Origin: Pseudoalteromonas sp. MSK9-3
GTDB lineage: Bacteria; Pseudomonadota; Gammaproteobacteria; Enterobacterales; Alteromonadaceae
Reading direction: 5' to 3'
Assembly (NCBI RefSeq): GCF_003590335.1
Contig: NZ_MIET01000029.1
Location: 1-64,000 of the forward strand
Length of the DNA stretch: 64,000 nt
Below the pieces are notes generated by a model. The model was not told the origin of the DNA. It saw only the letters and a list, made by a program, of their open reading frames with translations, and ran no database searches. Position numbers and translations under genes: made by a program. Below, piece after piece: positions 45,434-55,360 of this stretch. Within the stretch, counting starts at the first letter, position 1. The number at the start of each line of letters is the position of its first letter.

Positions 45434-45971
45434 TCCAACCCCAAATAGCACAGCCAACAATGTGGATCCGCTTTAATTTGTTTTTGTCACTTTCTGCTTT
45501 TCGCTTACTATCATAAGGCCCTAAGCGAACGCGATACCATACTCCGTTACTGCCCTCTGTACGGCGAATTTCTGCAACCAGTCCTGCAAAGGCGATTTTG
45601 GCTTTTAGCGCTTCGGCTTCAGAATATTTTCTGAGTGAAGCACATTGCATTTGATAGGGTCCTTTGCGTTTTATTTCTTTTACATCAACCTTTATCTCAT
45701 GATTTTTAATTTCTTCTAAAAACTCAGGAGGGCGAGGTTTCTCAAGTGCGGTTTCTACAGGCTGAGTGATGGGCGCTTGTTTTTGAACTTGTTTCACGTG
45801 AACAGGGTCGGCATTAGTTTTGATGTACCAAAGCCCATATACGAATCCGGAAATTAAAACGAGTGCAGCGATCGCTAAAAACACAGGGAACGGTTTACGT
45901 TGTGAAACCTGCTTATTGTTTTTGCCTTTATTGCTGTTCGGCTTTCTATTTATATAATCGTGCTGTGCCAT
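45429..45971 (-). CDS. ftsN: FtsN-like cell-division protein with SPOR domain
   Basis: Probably an activator of septal peptidoglycan synthesis. The 180-residue protein has a basic cytoplasmic N-terminus (starting MAQHDYINRKPNSNKGKNN), one membrane helix (about 29-50), a Pro/Lys-rich periplasmic linker and a C-terminal SPOR domain (YQMQCASLRKYSEAEALKAK to the end) that binds denuded glycan strands. It is shorter than E. coli FtsN. The ftsN call relies on topology and on its place between priA and hslV, as in E. coli (priA, rpmE, cytR, ftsN, hslVU). Confidence 0.88.
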   Translation of the reverse strand: MAQHDYINRKPNSNKGKNNKQVSQRKPFPVFLAIAALVLISGFVYGLWYIKTNADPVHVKQVQKQAPITQPVETALEKPRPPEFLEEIKNHEIKVDVKEIKRKGPYQMQCASLRKYSEAEALKAKIAFAGLVAEIRRTEGSNGVWYRVRLGPYDSKRKAESDKNKLKRIHIVGCAIWGWT

Positions 45972-45977
45972 AAATTA

Positions 45978-48149
45978 CTAATAGGTATCCGTGGGGTCTA
46001 CGTCAATGCTCCATCGAATCCTATTTGCTAACTTATGCTCGTTAATATAGTTCATTAGCTGAGCAAGGTAGCTATGCAAAGTAGGTCGTTCTGAGGCTTG
46101 AATGTGTAATTGGTATCTGTATTTTCCAGCTACGCGCTCCATAGGGGCAGGCACCGGCCCGAGTAATTGTATACCAGAGTATGGGTTTACAGGAACCAAA
46201 TCTGCTAAAAAGTCGATTACTATTTTAGAATTAGTCCCTTCAACTCGTACTAATGCTAAATGCGTGTAGGGAGGAAGCGCGGCTTCTTGACGTTCTTGTA
46301 AGGCATATCGGGCGAAATCTTGGTATCCGTTATTGACCAGATCTTGTAATAAAGGGTGTTCTGGGAAGTGAGTTTGCAGGAGAACCGTCCCAGGTTCGCC
46401 ACTTCGTCCAGCACGCCCCGCAACTTGGGTTATCAATTGTGCCATGTGCTCTGTTGCTCTAAAGTCACTCGAGTAGAGCCCGCCATCTACATCTAACATA
46501 ATAACCAAACTAACATCCGCAAAGTGATGGCCTTTGGCGAGCATTTGTGTTCCGACTAAGATGCGCTTGCCTCCAGCGTTGATGTCTGCAAGAGCGCTTT
46601 CTAACGCGCCTTTTTTACGGGTTGAGTCTCTATCGATACGACTGATAGGTGTATCTGGGTAGTGTTGTTGTAAAAAATCTTCTAATTGCTCTGTGCCAAG
46701 CCCAACGGGCATAATTTGGGTGCTGCCGCAGTCAGGGCATTGGGCTGGTACGTAGCTTTGCTGTGCACAATGATGACAAACTAAACGTGCCATGGCTTTG
46801 TGAAAGGTTGTACTGGCTGAGCAGTGAGAACACTCACTCAACCAACCGCATTCATGGCATAGCAATGTAGGGGCATAGCCACGACGGTTTAAAAACACCA
46901 TGACTTGTTTACCGCGCGCCAGTGTGTGCTCGATGTTTTTAAGAGTGGCAGGCGCAAAACCGCTTTGTTCAGCTTGGCCCTTCATATCGACAAGTAAAAA
47001 TTGGTTATCTGCTTTTGTTTGCGCTCTTTTTGATAGGGTCAGTAACTGAAACTTTTTATCAATGGCTTTATGCAACGTTTCTAAGGCGGGGGTCGCTGTG
47101 CCCAAAATAAGAGGAATATTTGCACGAGCGCATCGATATACCGCCAAATCGCGAGCATGATAGCGTAAACCGTCTTGTTGTTTGAAAGAACTATCATGTT
47201 CTTCATCAACGATGACCATGCCCAAATTTTTGAATGGGAGGAAAATACTCGATCGGGTGCCAATGACTAAGGCGCAGCTGCCTTGCTCTGATCTGCGCCA
47301 TACGTGTAGGCGTTCATTGTCAGTTAAATTTGAGTGCCATAAATCTATGGGGGTATCAGGGAAGCGACGACGAAAGCGGTTAACGGTTTGAGGCGTTAAG
47401 CCGATTTCAGGCACCAAGATTAATGCTTGTTGCCCTGAGTTAATGATGTCTTCGAGACACTGTAAATAAACCTCAGTTTTACCACTTCCTGTGATCCCTT
47501 CTAACAAAAATGATTGGTAACCCTGATGTTGGTTAATGACGCTGCAAGCGGCAGCTTGCTCTTCGTTTAAGCGGGGCTTAGAGGATATTGCCCTTGGTGA
47601 AAGCGCCCATTGGGTATCATGTGCTAAATATTGTTTGATAAGGGCCTTTTCTTGTAAGCCATCAATTTGTTGCTTGGTAAAACCTAATGCTTTTAGCTCT
47701 GTAATGCTTGAAGCGCCAGATGCATGCAATTGCGCTAATAGCGCTTGTTGCTTTTTTGAACGAAGCTTAGGCGCGTTTAAGCCTGCATCAGTTAAAGTAA
47801 CGGTGGCAACGGTCGTTTTGTCGGGGTGTTCCCCACTGCGCAGCGCACCAGGCAAAGCGGTAAATAGGGTTTCGCCTAATGGGTGACAGTAGTACTGTGC
47901 TGTGAAGCGCAAAAAGGCAATATGCTGCGCGGATAACACTGGCTCATTATCAATAATATGTGTGATGGGCTTTATTTTATTTTCAGGTACTTGTGAGTCG
48001 CTTTTCAATGCAACCACCATTGCGACTAAACGTCTATTCGCAAAAGACACTTCGACTCTAGAGCCAACAGATACAGATTGCCCATCGTCTAATTTATAAT
48101 CAAACGTACGGGGCAGAGGGACCTTAATAGCAACTTCAACAAAAGACAT
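45978..48149 (-). CDS. priA: PriA, primosomal replication restart helicase
   Basis: Reloads the replisome at stalled forks. The 723-residue protein has an N-terminal DNA-binding domain, Walker A GITGSGKTEVYLQ, Walker B DEEHDSSF, the eight-cysteine zinc region (CHECGWLSECSHC and CHHC, CPDC), helicase motifs GTQMLAKGHHFADV and QVAGRAGRSG, and a C-terminal domain. Length typical. It starts six bases before the ftsN-like gene ends its leader, so the two form an operon. It is divergent from rpmE, as in E. coli. Confidence 0.97.
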   Translation of the reverse strand: MSFVEVAIKVPLPRTFDYKLDDGQSVSVGSRVEVSFANRRLVAMVVALKSDSQVPENKIKPITHIIDNEPVLSAQHIAFLRFTAQYYCHPLGETLFTALPGALRSGEHPDKTTVATVTLTDAGLNAPKLRSKKQQALLAQLHASGASSITELKALGFTKQQIDGLQEKALIKQYLAHDTQWALSPRAISSKPRLNEEQAAACSVINQHQGYQSFLLEGITGSGKTEVYLQCLEDIINSGQQALILVPEIGLTPQTVNRFRRRFPDTPIDLWHSNLTDNERLHVWRRSEQGSCALVIGTRSSIFLPFKNLGMVIVDEEHDSSFKQQDGLRYHARDLAVYRCARANIPLILGTATPALETLHKAIDKKFQLLTLSKRAQTKADNQFLLVDMKGQAEQSGFAPATLKNIEHTLARGKQVMVFLNRRGYAPTLLCHECGWLSECSHCSASTTFHKAMARLVCHHCAQQSYVPAQCPDCGSTQIMPVGLGTEQLEDFLQQHYPDTPISRIDRDSTRKKGALESALADINAGGKRILVGTQMLAKGHHFADVSLVIMLDVDGGLYSSDFRATEHMAQLITQVAGRAGRSGEPGTVLLQTHFPEHPLLQDLVNNGYQDFARYALQERQEAALPPYTHLALVRVEGTNSKIVIDFLADLVPVNPYSGIQLLGPVPAPMERVAGKYRYQLHIQASERPTLHSYLAQLMNYINEHKLANRIRWSIDVDPTDTY

Positions 48150-48327
48150 TAAAAACTCACATTCACTCGGATATGATCAATTTACTAGAGGGGCGTCTAA
48201 AAACCCAGTTTAAACTGCTTATATAAAAGCAGGTTGGATGAATTTTAGCTAAATAGTGTATTTAGTGCTTGTAGATTGGGCTGTAGTTACATAAAATACG
48301 CGTCCAATTATTTGTATAACTACGTAT

Positions 48328-48377
48328 GGTGCCAAACTTCGGGTTTGGAGAGCGATACGGCCTAACCAGAGGTTGCT
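48328..48377 (+). promoter_or_regulatory. Possible L31 autoregulatory leader of rpmE
   Basis: CCAAAC (48332-48337) and GTTTGG (48343-48348) form a short hairpin about 30 bases before the start codon. Leaders that bind L31 have been described ahead of gammaproteobacterial rpmE. The match here is only a small hairpin in the right place. Confidence 0.4.
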
Positions 48378-48590
48378 ATGAAAGAAGGTATTCACCCTAA
48401 GTACGAAACGATTAACGCATCTTGTTCATGTGGTAATAAATTTGCGACTCGTTCAACACTATGTAAAGATATTCACCTAGACGTATGTTCTGAGTGTCAC
48501 CCATTCTATACTGGTAAGCAGAAAATCTTAGACACAGGTGGTCGTGTTGATCGCTTTAACAAGCGTTTTGGTTCTCTTAGCAGTAAGTAA
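48378..48590 (+). CDS. rpmE: Ribosomal protein L31 (zinc-binding form)
   Basis: Large-subunit protein that bridges the two ribosomal subunits. The 70-residue protein begins [20 protein letters not shown] and has four cysteines (CSC, C, and CSEC with a nearby His) for zinc, so it is the C+ paralogue, which is normally replaced by the zinc-free form in zinc starvation. GAGG lies six bases upstream. It is divergent from priA. Confidence 0.98.
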   Translation: MKEGIHPKYETINASCSCGNKFATRSTLCKDIHLDVCSECHPFYTGKQKILDTGGRVDRFNKRFGSLSSK

Positions 48591-48606
48591 GACCACACGT
48601 TTGATG

Positions 48607-48632
48607 AAAGCACCTACGGGTGCTTTTTTTGT
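48607..48632 (+). terminator. Terminator after rpmE
   Basis: Stem AAAGCACC (48607-48614)/GGTGCTTT (48619-48626) with the loop TACG and a T run, 16 bases behind the rpmE stop. Confidence 0.93.
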
Positions 48633-49148
48633 GCCTTTAATTTAATAATTTTTCAGTCGAGTTAAAGCTCTAATTTATATTATCTATATTCAATATTGAA
48701 TTTACCTCATTTCACTTTTCCTCAAGAGCTTCTATAGTCGTAGAGAGTACAAGACGGATTTTTTGCGTACCTTTGTTAGTTTTATGCATAAAAATTCGGT
48801 GTGCCATTATGTTACTTGTATGCTTATTGTTTTTAAAATTCATTAAAATCTTTTAAATGCAGAGATTTGCTGACTTTTTTGTTCTATCTCGACGGTTTTG
48901 AGTGTGACGGCTAAGTTGGGTTGTTTTTCACTCAGCGAAGATGGAATAAAAGCCGGTTTTGAGTGATTTTAGATGAATAAAAGCAGATAAAATAAGTTAA
49001 ATAGCCGTAAAAATCTGTGAAAATGCCTTGAATTAGTAAGTACAGGATTGACCTGATATTGCTTGAATATATTTGCAAACAGGGTATTGTTGACTTAATT
49101 GCGGAATTTCACTCTCACTTTTAACTTCTTGCAGGAATATATCGCGTC
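48633..49148. other. Gene-free AT-rich spacer upstream of maeB
   Basis: About 515 bases without a supportable gene on either strand. A perfect 14-bp palindrome, ATTCAATATTGAAT (48688-48701), is the only clear symmetric element. The maeB promoter must be in the distal part, but no convincing -35/-10 pair was found. Confidence 0.55.
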
Positions 49149-50396
49149 ATGTCAGACTTTCGTGAACAAGCTCTACATTATCATGCTCATCCCGTTCCAG
49201 GTAAAATCAGTGTTGAACTGACTAAACCAGCGGAAACCGTTAAAGACTTAGCCTTGGCATATAGCCCGGGTGTTGCAGAACCTGTGCGTGAAATCGCCGC
49301 CGATCCTGCCAATGCATATAAATATACCGGTAAAGGTAATATGGTTGCAGTGATCAGTAATGGGACTGCTATTTTAGGTTTGGGTAATCTCGGCCCTCTG
49401 GCTTCAAAGCCGGTGATGGAAGGTAAAGCGCTATTATTTAAACGTTTTGCGGGATTAGATTCAATTGATATCGAAGTCAAGCATCGTACTACAGAAGACT
49501 TTATCAATACGGTTGCCAATATCGCAGACACATTTGGTGGTATTAATTTAGAAGACATCAAAGCCCCTGAGTGCTTTGAAATAGAGAAAGCGTTGATTGA
49601 GCGATGTGAAATCCCCGTTTTCCATGATGACCAACATGGTACTGCGATTGTTACTGCGGCTGGTATGCTCAATGCGTTAGAAATTCAGGGTAAAGACATA
49701 CAAGATGCGATCATCGTATGTTTGGGAGCCGGCGCTGCGGCCATCGCATGTATGGAACTATTAATTAAGTGTGGCGCACAACGTGAACACATCTATATGC
49801 TCGACCGCAAAGGGGTGATTCACACGCGTCGCGACGATTTAAATGAGTATAAACAATTATTTGCTAATAATACGGATAAGCGTACGTTGCAAGATGTGAT
49901 CTCTGATGCAGATGTATTTGTTGGTGTGTCTGGTCCAGATTTATTGTCTGCAGATGATTTAAAGCTTATGGCAGATAAGCCTGTGGTATTTGCATGCTCT
50001 AACCCAGATCCAGAGATCAACCCAGAGCTTGCACATAGCGCACGAACCGATCTGATCATGGCAACGGGTCGTTCTGATTACCCGAATCAGGTGAATAACG
50101 TATTATGCTTCCCGTTTATTTTCCGCGGTGCGCTCGATGTGAGGGCGACGGCGATTAATGATGAAATGAAGATTGCTGCGGTTGAAGCCATTCGCAGTAT
50201 TGCGAAAGAGCCGGTGCCTGAGCAAGTGTTGACTGCAGCTGGCGTTGAGAGCTTGGAGTTTGGTGCACAGTATATTATTCCAAAGCCAATGGACCCACGT
50301 TTATTACCGCGTATAGCGAAGGCTGTTGCACATGCTGCAATCGAGTCAGGGGTTGCGAAAATTGAGCTTCCAGCAAACTATATGGCTGATTTATAA
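49149..50396 (+). CDS. maeB: Malic enzyme, short form (oxaloacetate-decarboxylating)
   Basis: Converts malate to pyruvate and CO2 with reduction of NAD(P). The 415-residue protein has the malic N-domain (AYSPGVAEPVREIA and VMEGKALLFKRFAGLDSIDIE, ECFEIEKAL, FHDDQHGTAIVTAAG) and the nucleotide-binding domain (IVCLGAGAAAIACMELL, SNPDPEINPE). It lacks the C-terminal phosphotransacetylase-like domain of the 760-residue E. coli MaeB, so it is the short form. NADP preference is not settled by the sequence. Stand-alone gene followed by a terminator. Confidence 0.94.
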   Translation: MSDFREQALHYHAHPVPGKISVELTKPAETVKDLALAYSPGVAEPVREIAADPANAYKYTGKGNMVAVISNGTAILGLGNLGPLASKPVMEGKALLFKRFAGLDSIDIEVKHRTTEDFINTVANIADTFGGINLEDIKAPECFEIEKALIERCEIPVFHDDQHGTAIVTAAGMLNALEIQGKDIQDAIIVCLGAGAAAIACMELLIKCGAQREHIYMLDRKGVIHTRRDDLNEYKQLFANNTDKRTLQDVISDADVFVGVSGPDLLSADDLKLMADKPVVFACSNPDPEINPELAHSARTDLIMATGRSDYPNQVNNVLCFPFIFRGALDVRATAINDEMKIAAVEAIRSIAKEPVPEQVLTAAGVESLEFGAQYIIPKPMDPRLLPRIAKAVAHAAIESGVAKIELPANYMADL

Positions 50397-50440
50397 GCCT
50401 AATTTATTGATAGATTAGCCTCAATTCGCATCAATGACTA

Positions 50441-50474
50441 AAAAGCCAATCAGATAAATGATTGGCTTTTTTTG
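50441..50474. terminator. Terminator between maeB and ponA
   Basis: Perfect 12-bp stem AAAAGCCAATCA (50441-50452)/TGATTGGCTTTT (50459-50470) with a T tract. An A run at the other end may let it serve the convergent ponA gene too. Confidence 0.92.
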
Positions 50475-50510
50475 TATTCCGCTATCACGAGGGGCTTAAT
50501 AACAAATGGG

Positions 50511-52961
50511 TTAAAATAACTCATCCTGTATTGGCAAAGGATCATCAAATGGTGTACTTGCGCCTTTATCTAATACATATTTTGTCGGCACGGTACCTGG
50601 CTCAAAATATTCGAAACGACTGGTGTGGTCATTCTTATGACTCAGTAAACCCGTTTTTAAATCAATGCGTACTGAGATTAAACCCGGTGGAGGCTCAATG
50701 GGCGCGAGAGGCTGGTTGTTAAGCGCTGTGCGCATAAATTCAATCCATGCAGGTTGTGCAGAAATCGCCCCGGATTCGGCACCTACCAACTGATTTTTGC
50801 CTAGGTTGTTATTGTATGATGCACGGCCTAGAGGCTTACTTGCGTCATCAAAGCCAACCCACACCGTAGTTAACACATTTTGATTAAAGCCACTAAACCA
50901 GGTATCTATCGATTCGTTAGTGGTTCCTGTTTTACCAGATAAATCTCGGCGTTTTAAATTCTGTGCGCGCCAGCCAGTGCCTGTCCAACCTGTTTTGTGG
51001 CGCCAACTGCCTCCACCCCAAATTGCACTGTGCATCGCACTGGATACTAAAAAGGCATTTTGCTCTGAGATCACTTGTGGCGCGCAGGTATGAGAATTTA
51101 TTTCTAATTGTTCTTCATCACAGGCGATAAGCGGCTGTGCTGAGCCCAATGTATTGCCATAGGCGTCTTGAATTTCACTAATAAAGTACGGATCGATTAA
51201 GTGCCCGCCATTAGCAAAAGTACTCATTCCTCTGGCCATCTCCAGTGGCGTCATTGCTGCACTGCCGAGCGCTAGGGATTCACTGCGATTAATGTCTTCA
51301 TCTTGAAAACCAAATTTAAGTAAGTGATCAGCACTTTGATCTAATCCGACGCCTTGTAATAACCTCACCGATACAACGTTTTTTGATTGAGCAAGTGCAC
51401 GACGAATTCTGATCGGGCCGCTATAAACATCGGGGCTATTTCTCGGACGCCATGCATAGCGCTGGCTTTTATCCCAATGATTGATCGGGGCGTCGTTAAT
51501 AATGGTCGCAAGTGAGTAGTCACTTTCCATAGCTGCTGAATAAATAAAAGGTTTTATGTTTGAACCAACTTGTCTTTTTGCTTGCGTAGCTCGATTATAT
51601 TGGCTCTGTGTGAAGCTATAGCCGCCCACTAAGGCTTTTATTCTGCCATCTTGTGGGTCTAATGAAACCAGTGCACTTGAAGGGGTAGGGTATTGGCTCA
51701 ATTGCCACTCATTCTGATGCTGTCTCAGCCAAATTTGCATACCGGGTGCTAAGATATCACTGGCTGTTTTGGGTGGTAAGCCTTGGCGAGTTTGTGAAAT
51801 AAAGGCGCGTGCCCAGCTAAGACCAGCCCACTCTATGGTGTGGTACGCGCCTGATTTAGCCAGTACAGTTGCAGATTGTTCAGAGATACTTGCCACAACT
51901 GCGGCATGTAACGGGGCAATTTCTTTAACGGATTTCAAGTGGGCTAATATCGCTTGTTCAGTCCAAGGTGTCTCGTTCTCAAATTGCCACAACGTTTTTT
52001 CAGGGCCTCGATAACCATGACGCATATCGTATTTATGTAAGTTATTGACTAGCGCTTGCTGTGCTGCGGCTTGAATATCAGACTCGACGCTGGTAAATAC
52101 TCTAAACCCACTATTGTAAGCTTTATCCGTCCCATAGCGCTCCACCATATAAGCGCGAACCATTTCGGAAATATAAGGTGCGTAAAGCTCTATTTCTGCA
52201 CCGTGACGCTGTGCGGTGATAGGCGCATTTTTGGCTTTCTCATAGGTTGATTTATCTATGTATTTTTCTTTATACATTCGACCTAATACAACGTTACGGC
52301 GTGCTTTTGCTCGTGTTGCATTACGAATTGGGTTAAGTGCTGAAGGCGCTTTTGGCAGTCCGGCTATCATCGCCATTTGTGGCAATGTGAGTTCATGGAG
52401 CTCTTTTCCGTAGTACACCTGCGCGGCTGCACCAATCCCAAATGCCCGATGCCCTAATTCAATCTTATTAAGGTAAAGGGCGAGTATTTCGTCTTTAGAA
52501 AGCAGTTGCTCAATATGTAATGCGATAAAGATTTCTTTTACTTTACGGATATAGGCCTTTTCACGTGTAAGGAAAAAGTTTCGAGCGAGCTGCATGGTGA
52601 TGGTGCTGGCACCTTGCTTCTTTTCACCTGTACTGACTAAGACGATGAAGGAGCGTACAATACCGATAGGATCAATACCAAAATGTTCGTAAAAGCGATT
52701 GTCTTCAGTGGCGAGTATGGCATCTATAAGGGGCTGTGGAATGTCTTCAATTTTTACTGGAATACGTCGTTTTTCACCAAATTGATTGATGAGCTTGCCA
52801 TCTTTGGTAAAAACTTGCATGGGAGTTTGTAATTGTACCTCTTTAAGTACCTTTACACTGGGGATATCAGATTTGACATAATAATAAAGACTGATTAATG
52901 TTAACAGACCTAAAATAGTACAAGCGATAAAAAACTGTAAAGCTCTCTTCAATATAGTCAC
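50511..52961 (-). CDS. mrcA: Penicillin-binding protein 1A (bifunctional transglycosylase/transpeptidase)
   Basis: Polymerises and crosslinks peptidoglycan. The 816-residue protein has one N-terminal helix (about 8-28), a GT51 domain with EDNRFYEHFGID and GASTITMQLARN, and a transpeptidase domain with SxxK (GSNIKPF), SKN (LAQSKNVVS) and KTG (SGKTGTTNESIDTWF). An OB-like domain lies between. Full length. It is divergent from pilM, as is usual in gammaproteobacteria. Confidence 0.97.
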   Translation of the reverse strand: MTILKRALQFFIACTILGLLTLISLYYYVKSDIPSVKVLKEVQLQTPMQVFTKDGKLINQFGEKRRIPVKIEDIPQPLIDAILATEDNRFYEHFGIDPIGIVRSFIVLVSTGEKKQGASTITMQLARNFFLTREKAYIRKVKEIFIALHIEQLLSKDEILALYLNKIELGHRAFGIGAAAQVYYGKELHELTLPQMAMIAGLPKAPSALNPIRNATRAKARRNVVLGRMYKEKYIDKSTYEKAKNAPITAQRHGAEIELYAPYISEMVRAYMVERYGTDKAYNSGFRVFTSVESDIQAAAQQALVNNLHKYDMRHGYRGPEKTLWQFENETPWTEQAILAHLKSVKEIAPLHAAVVASISEQSATVLAKSGAYHTIEWAGLSWARAFISQTRQGLPPKTASDILAPGMQIWLRQHQNEWQLSQYPTPSSALVSLDPQDGRIKALVGGYSFTQSQYNRATQAKRQVGSNIKPFIYSAAMESDYSLATIINDAPINHWDKSQRYAWRPRNSPDVYSGPIRIRRALAQSKNVVSVRLLQGVGLDQSADHLLKFGFQDEDINRSESLALGSAAMTPLEMARGMSTFANGGHLIDPYFISEIQDAYGNTLGSAQPLIACDEEQLEINSHTCAPQVISEQNAFLVSSAMHSAIWGGGSWRHKTGWTGTGWRAQNLKRRDLSGKTGTTNESIDTWFSGFNQNVLTTVWVGFDDASKPLGRASYNNNLGKNQLVGAESGAISAQPAWIEFMRTALNNQPLAPIEPPPGLISVRIDLKTGLLSHKNDHTSRFEYFEPGTVPTKYVLDKGASTPFDDPLPIQDELF

Positions 52962-53095
52962 GGAATATTCCCTAGTTAGACTCCCAATTATAGGTAGACA
53001 CTGCTAGTATATCTTGAATAAAAAATGATTAATAATAATTGTGCGTATAATTATAACTTGTTCATACATAAAACAAAGGATATTAAGCGACAGCC

Positions 53096-54175
53096 ATGCT
53101 TAGCAAACTCTTCAAGAAACAGGCACCAATGATGTTCGGTATCGACATTGGCTCTCATTGTGCCAAAGCCGTGCTGCTGTCAAAGTCAAATGCGGGTTAT
53201 CGTGTAGAAGCAGTGGCGATTGAGCCTATCCCAAAAGGTGCAATATCGGAGCGTGCAATTCAAGATATTGAAGCCATTGGACGAGTTATAAGTAAATTAA
53301 AAAAACGTTTACCAAAACATACGCAATATGCTGCGGTTGCTGTGTCTGGCCAGTCGGTGATCACTAAGGTGATTTTTATGGATGTTTCATTAACCGATGC
53401 TGAATTAGAGTCGCAAATTGCGATAGAAGCTGACAGTTTGATCCCTTATCCACTTGATGAGGTAAGCTTGGACTTTGAGAAAATCTCGGTGAATGAAGCG
53501 GATCCTTCACGGGTCAATGTATTGCTCTCCGCTGCGCGTACCGAAAGTGTTCAAGCTCGTGTTGGTGCGCTAGAAGAAGCAGGTTACAAAGCGAAAGTAG
53601 TGGACGTCGAAAGTTATGCGCTGGGTCGCTCGCTCGATGTATTATATGGACAATTGCCATCTGATGCGTTTGATAAGGTTGTTGCTGTCATCGATATTGG
53701 TGCGGTGATCACCTTAGTTAGCGTGATCCAATCTGGTAAAGCAATTTATACCAGAGATCAAGTGTTTGGCGGGGAGCAATATACAAATAGTATTGTTGCC
53801 TACTACAATAAAAGCTTTGATGAAGCTGAAATTGCAAAAACAACTGGGGATTTACCTCCTAACTATACGTTTGAAGTATTAGCGCCATTTCAAACTGCAT
53901 TGCTGCAGCAAGTACGCAGAGCGGTGCAGATGTTTATGACGACCAGTGGAAAAGACCACGTAGACTATGTTGTATTAACTGGCGGCACAGCTTTAGTTGA
54001 AGGGTTAGATAGATTATTGGTAGATGAGTTAGGCATTCACACGATTGTTGCAGACCCTTTTGTGGACATGGAAGTGTCTCCCAAAGTTGATAGAAATGTA
54101 TTGCAAAGGCATAAACCGCAATTCGCTATTGCCACAGGGCTCGCATTGAGGAGCTTTACATCATGCCACATATAA
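53096..54175 (+). CDS. pilM: PilM, type IV pilus inner-membrane platform protein
   Basis: Cytoplasmic actin-like ATPase-fold protein that binds the PilN N-terminus. The 359-residue protein has FGIDIGSHCAKAVLLSKS (phosphate-1 motif), VVAVIDIGAVITLVSV and VVLTGGTALVEGLDRLL (adenosine motif). Start of the pilMNOPQ operon and divergent from mrcA. It overlaps pilN by 13 bases. Confidence 0.96.
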   Translation: MLSKLFKKQAPMMFGIDIGSHCAKAVLLSKSNAGYRVEAVAIEPIPKGAISERAIQDIEAIGRVISKLKKRLPKHTQYAAVAVSGQSVITKVIFMDVSLTDAELESQIAIEADSLIPYPLDEVSLDFEKISVNEADPSRVNVLLSAARTESVQARVGALEEAGYKAKVVDVESYALGRSLDVLYGQLPSDAFDKVVAVIDIGAVITLVSVIQSGKAIYTRDQVFGGEQYTNSIVAYYNKSFDEAEIAKTTGDLPPNYTFEVLAPFQTALLQQVRRAVQMFMTTSGKDHVDYVVLTGGTALVEGLDRLLVDELGIHTIVADPFVDMEVSPKVDRNVLQRHKPQFAIATGLALRSFTSCHI

Positions 54176-54735
54176 ATTTATTGCCATGGCGCGAACAGCA
54201 GCGTCAGGCTTCACAACAAAAATTCTTAACCATTATTGGTTTAATTGTTGGGGTTGTTTTTTTAGTGATGTACTTTATAGGTGCATTTTATGATGGCTTG
54301 ACTGCTGGTCAGAACATCAAAAATAATTACTTGAAAACAGAAATTACTAAATTAGACACTCGGATTGTTGCAATTAATGATTTAAATAAGAAAAAAGACA
54401 ATTTGCAACGTCGTATCCGACTCATTGAAGAACTACAAAGTAACCGAAATTTGGGCACTCAGATTATTGATGAGATCACACGTGTCGTGCCTGCTGGGGT
54501 ATACCTCACTAGTTTGGAAAGGCAGGGTAACTTATTGAAGGTGATAGGGCGTAGTGAATCTAATAATCGTTTATCACAAATGTTAAGACAAGTAGAAGCA
54601 TCCTATTTACTTGAGCGTCCGGTAATACAGGGGATTGTCGCTGGAGAGCAGCGCTCAAGATTATTAAGTGATTTCACTATGCATTTTTATGTGAAATCGT
54701 TTAAGCAAATTGAAGCATCTCAGCGTGAGCAGTAA
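54163..54735 (+). CDS. pilN: PilN, type IV pilus assembly protein
   Basis: Forms a PilN-PilO heterodimer in the inner membrane. The 190-residue protein starts with the PilM-binding peptide INLLPWREQQRQ (residues 4-15), then one helix (about 24-46), a coiled coil (about 55-100) and a small periplasmic domain. The 13-base overlap with pilM suggests coupling. Confidence 0.95.
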   Translation: MPHINLLPWREQQRQASQQKFLTIIGLIVGVVFLVMYFIGAFYDGLTAGQNIKNNYLKTEITKLDTRIVAINDLNKKKDNLQRRIRLIEELQSNRNLGTQIIDEITRVVPAGVYLTSLERQGNLLKVIGRSESNNRLSQMLRQVEASYLLERPVIQGIVAGEQRSRLLSDFTMHFYVKSFKQIEASQREQ

Positions 54736-54754
54736 TTTAAAGGCGGCTTAAAGA

Positions 54755-55360
54755 GTGAATTTTGATCTTAAATCATTACAAGATATCGATTGGAATGAAA
54801 TTGAATTAGATAACATAGGTGAATGGCCGTTTGCGGTTAAGGTACTGTGTTGTGTATTGGTGGTGGTGATCACACTCGCGGTGGGGTATAGCTTATTAGT
54901 ATCGACGTCGATTAGCCGATATGATGGTGCAGTTAATGCTGAGCAGGAATTAAGAACGAGTTATAGAATCAAATATGCGCGAGCGAATAACTTAGATCTA
55001 TATCGTCAGCAGATGGTTGATATGGAAGGGCAGTTTTCACAACTATTAAGGCGGTTACCGACGTCAAATGAAACTCCTGGGTTACTCGATGATTTAACTT
55101 ATGTCGGTACATCGAGCGGCCTCACGTTTTTGAAGATTGGCTGGTTACCTGAGATTAAAAAAGAATTTTACACTGAATTACCCATTAAACTTGAAATTGT
55201 TGGGACTTATCATGAGTTCGGTGAGTTTGTGAGTAAAGTGGCTGAGTTACCGCGTATTGTGAGTCTGCATGACTTTCAAATTGAAAATGCGGGCAATAAT
55301 AATTTAGTGTTTAGTGTGGTGGCTAAAACCTATCGCTATGAGCAAGAGGGGCGTAAGTGA
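54755..55360 (+). CDS. pilO: PilO, type IV pilus assembly protein
   Basis: Partner of PilN. The 201-residue protein has an N-terminal helix (about 28-50), a coiled coil and a periplasmic ferredoxin-like domain (LPIKLEIVGTYHEFGEFVSK is the family-typical strand-helix). It uses a GTG start at 54755. Its stop overlaps the pilP start. Confidence 0.94.
   Translation: MNFDLKSLQDIDWNEIELDNIGEWPFAVKVLCCVLVVVITLAVGYSLLVSTSISRYDGAVNAEQELRTSYRIKYARANNLDLYRQQMVDMEGQFSQLLRRLPTSNETPGLLDDLTYVGTSSGLTFLKIGWLPEIKKEFYTELPIKLEIVGTYHEFGEFVSKVAELPRIVSLHDFQIENAGNNNLVFSVVAKTYRYEQEGRK

Noticed and set aside
48688..48701. Perfect palindrome ATTCAATATTGAAT upstream of maeB
   Set aside because: AT-rich palindromes of this size arise by chance in a 500-base AT-rich spacer, and no known regulator site was matched. 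Kept only as part of the spacer description.
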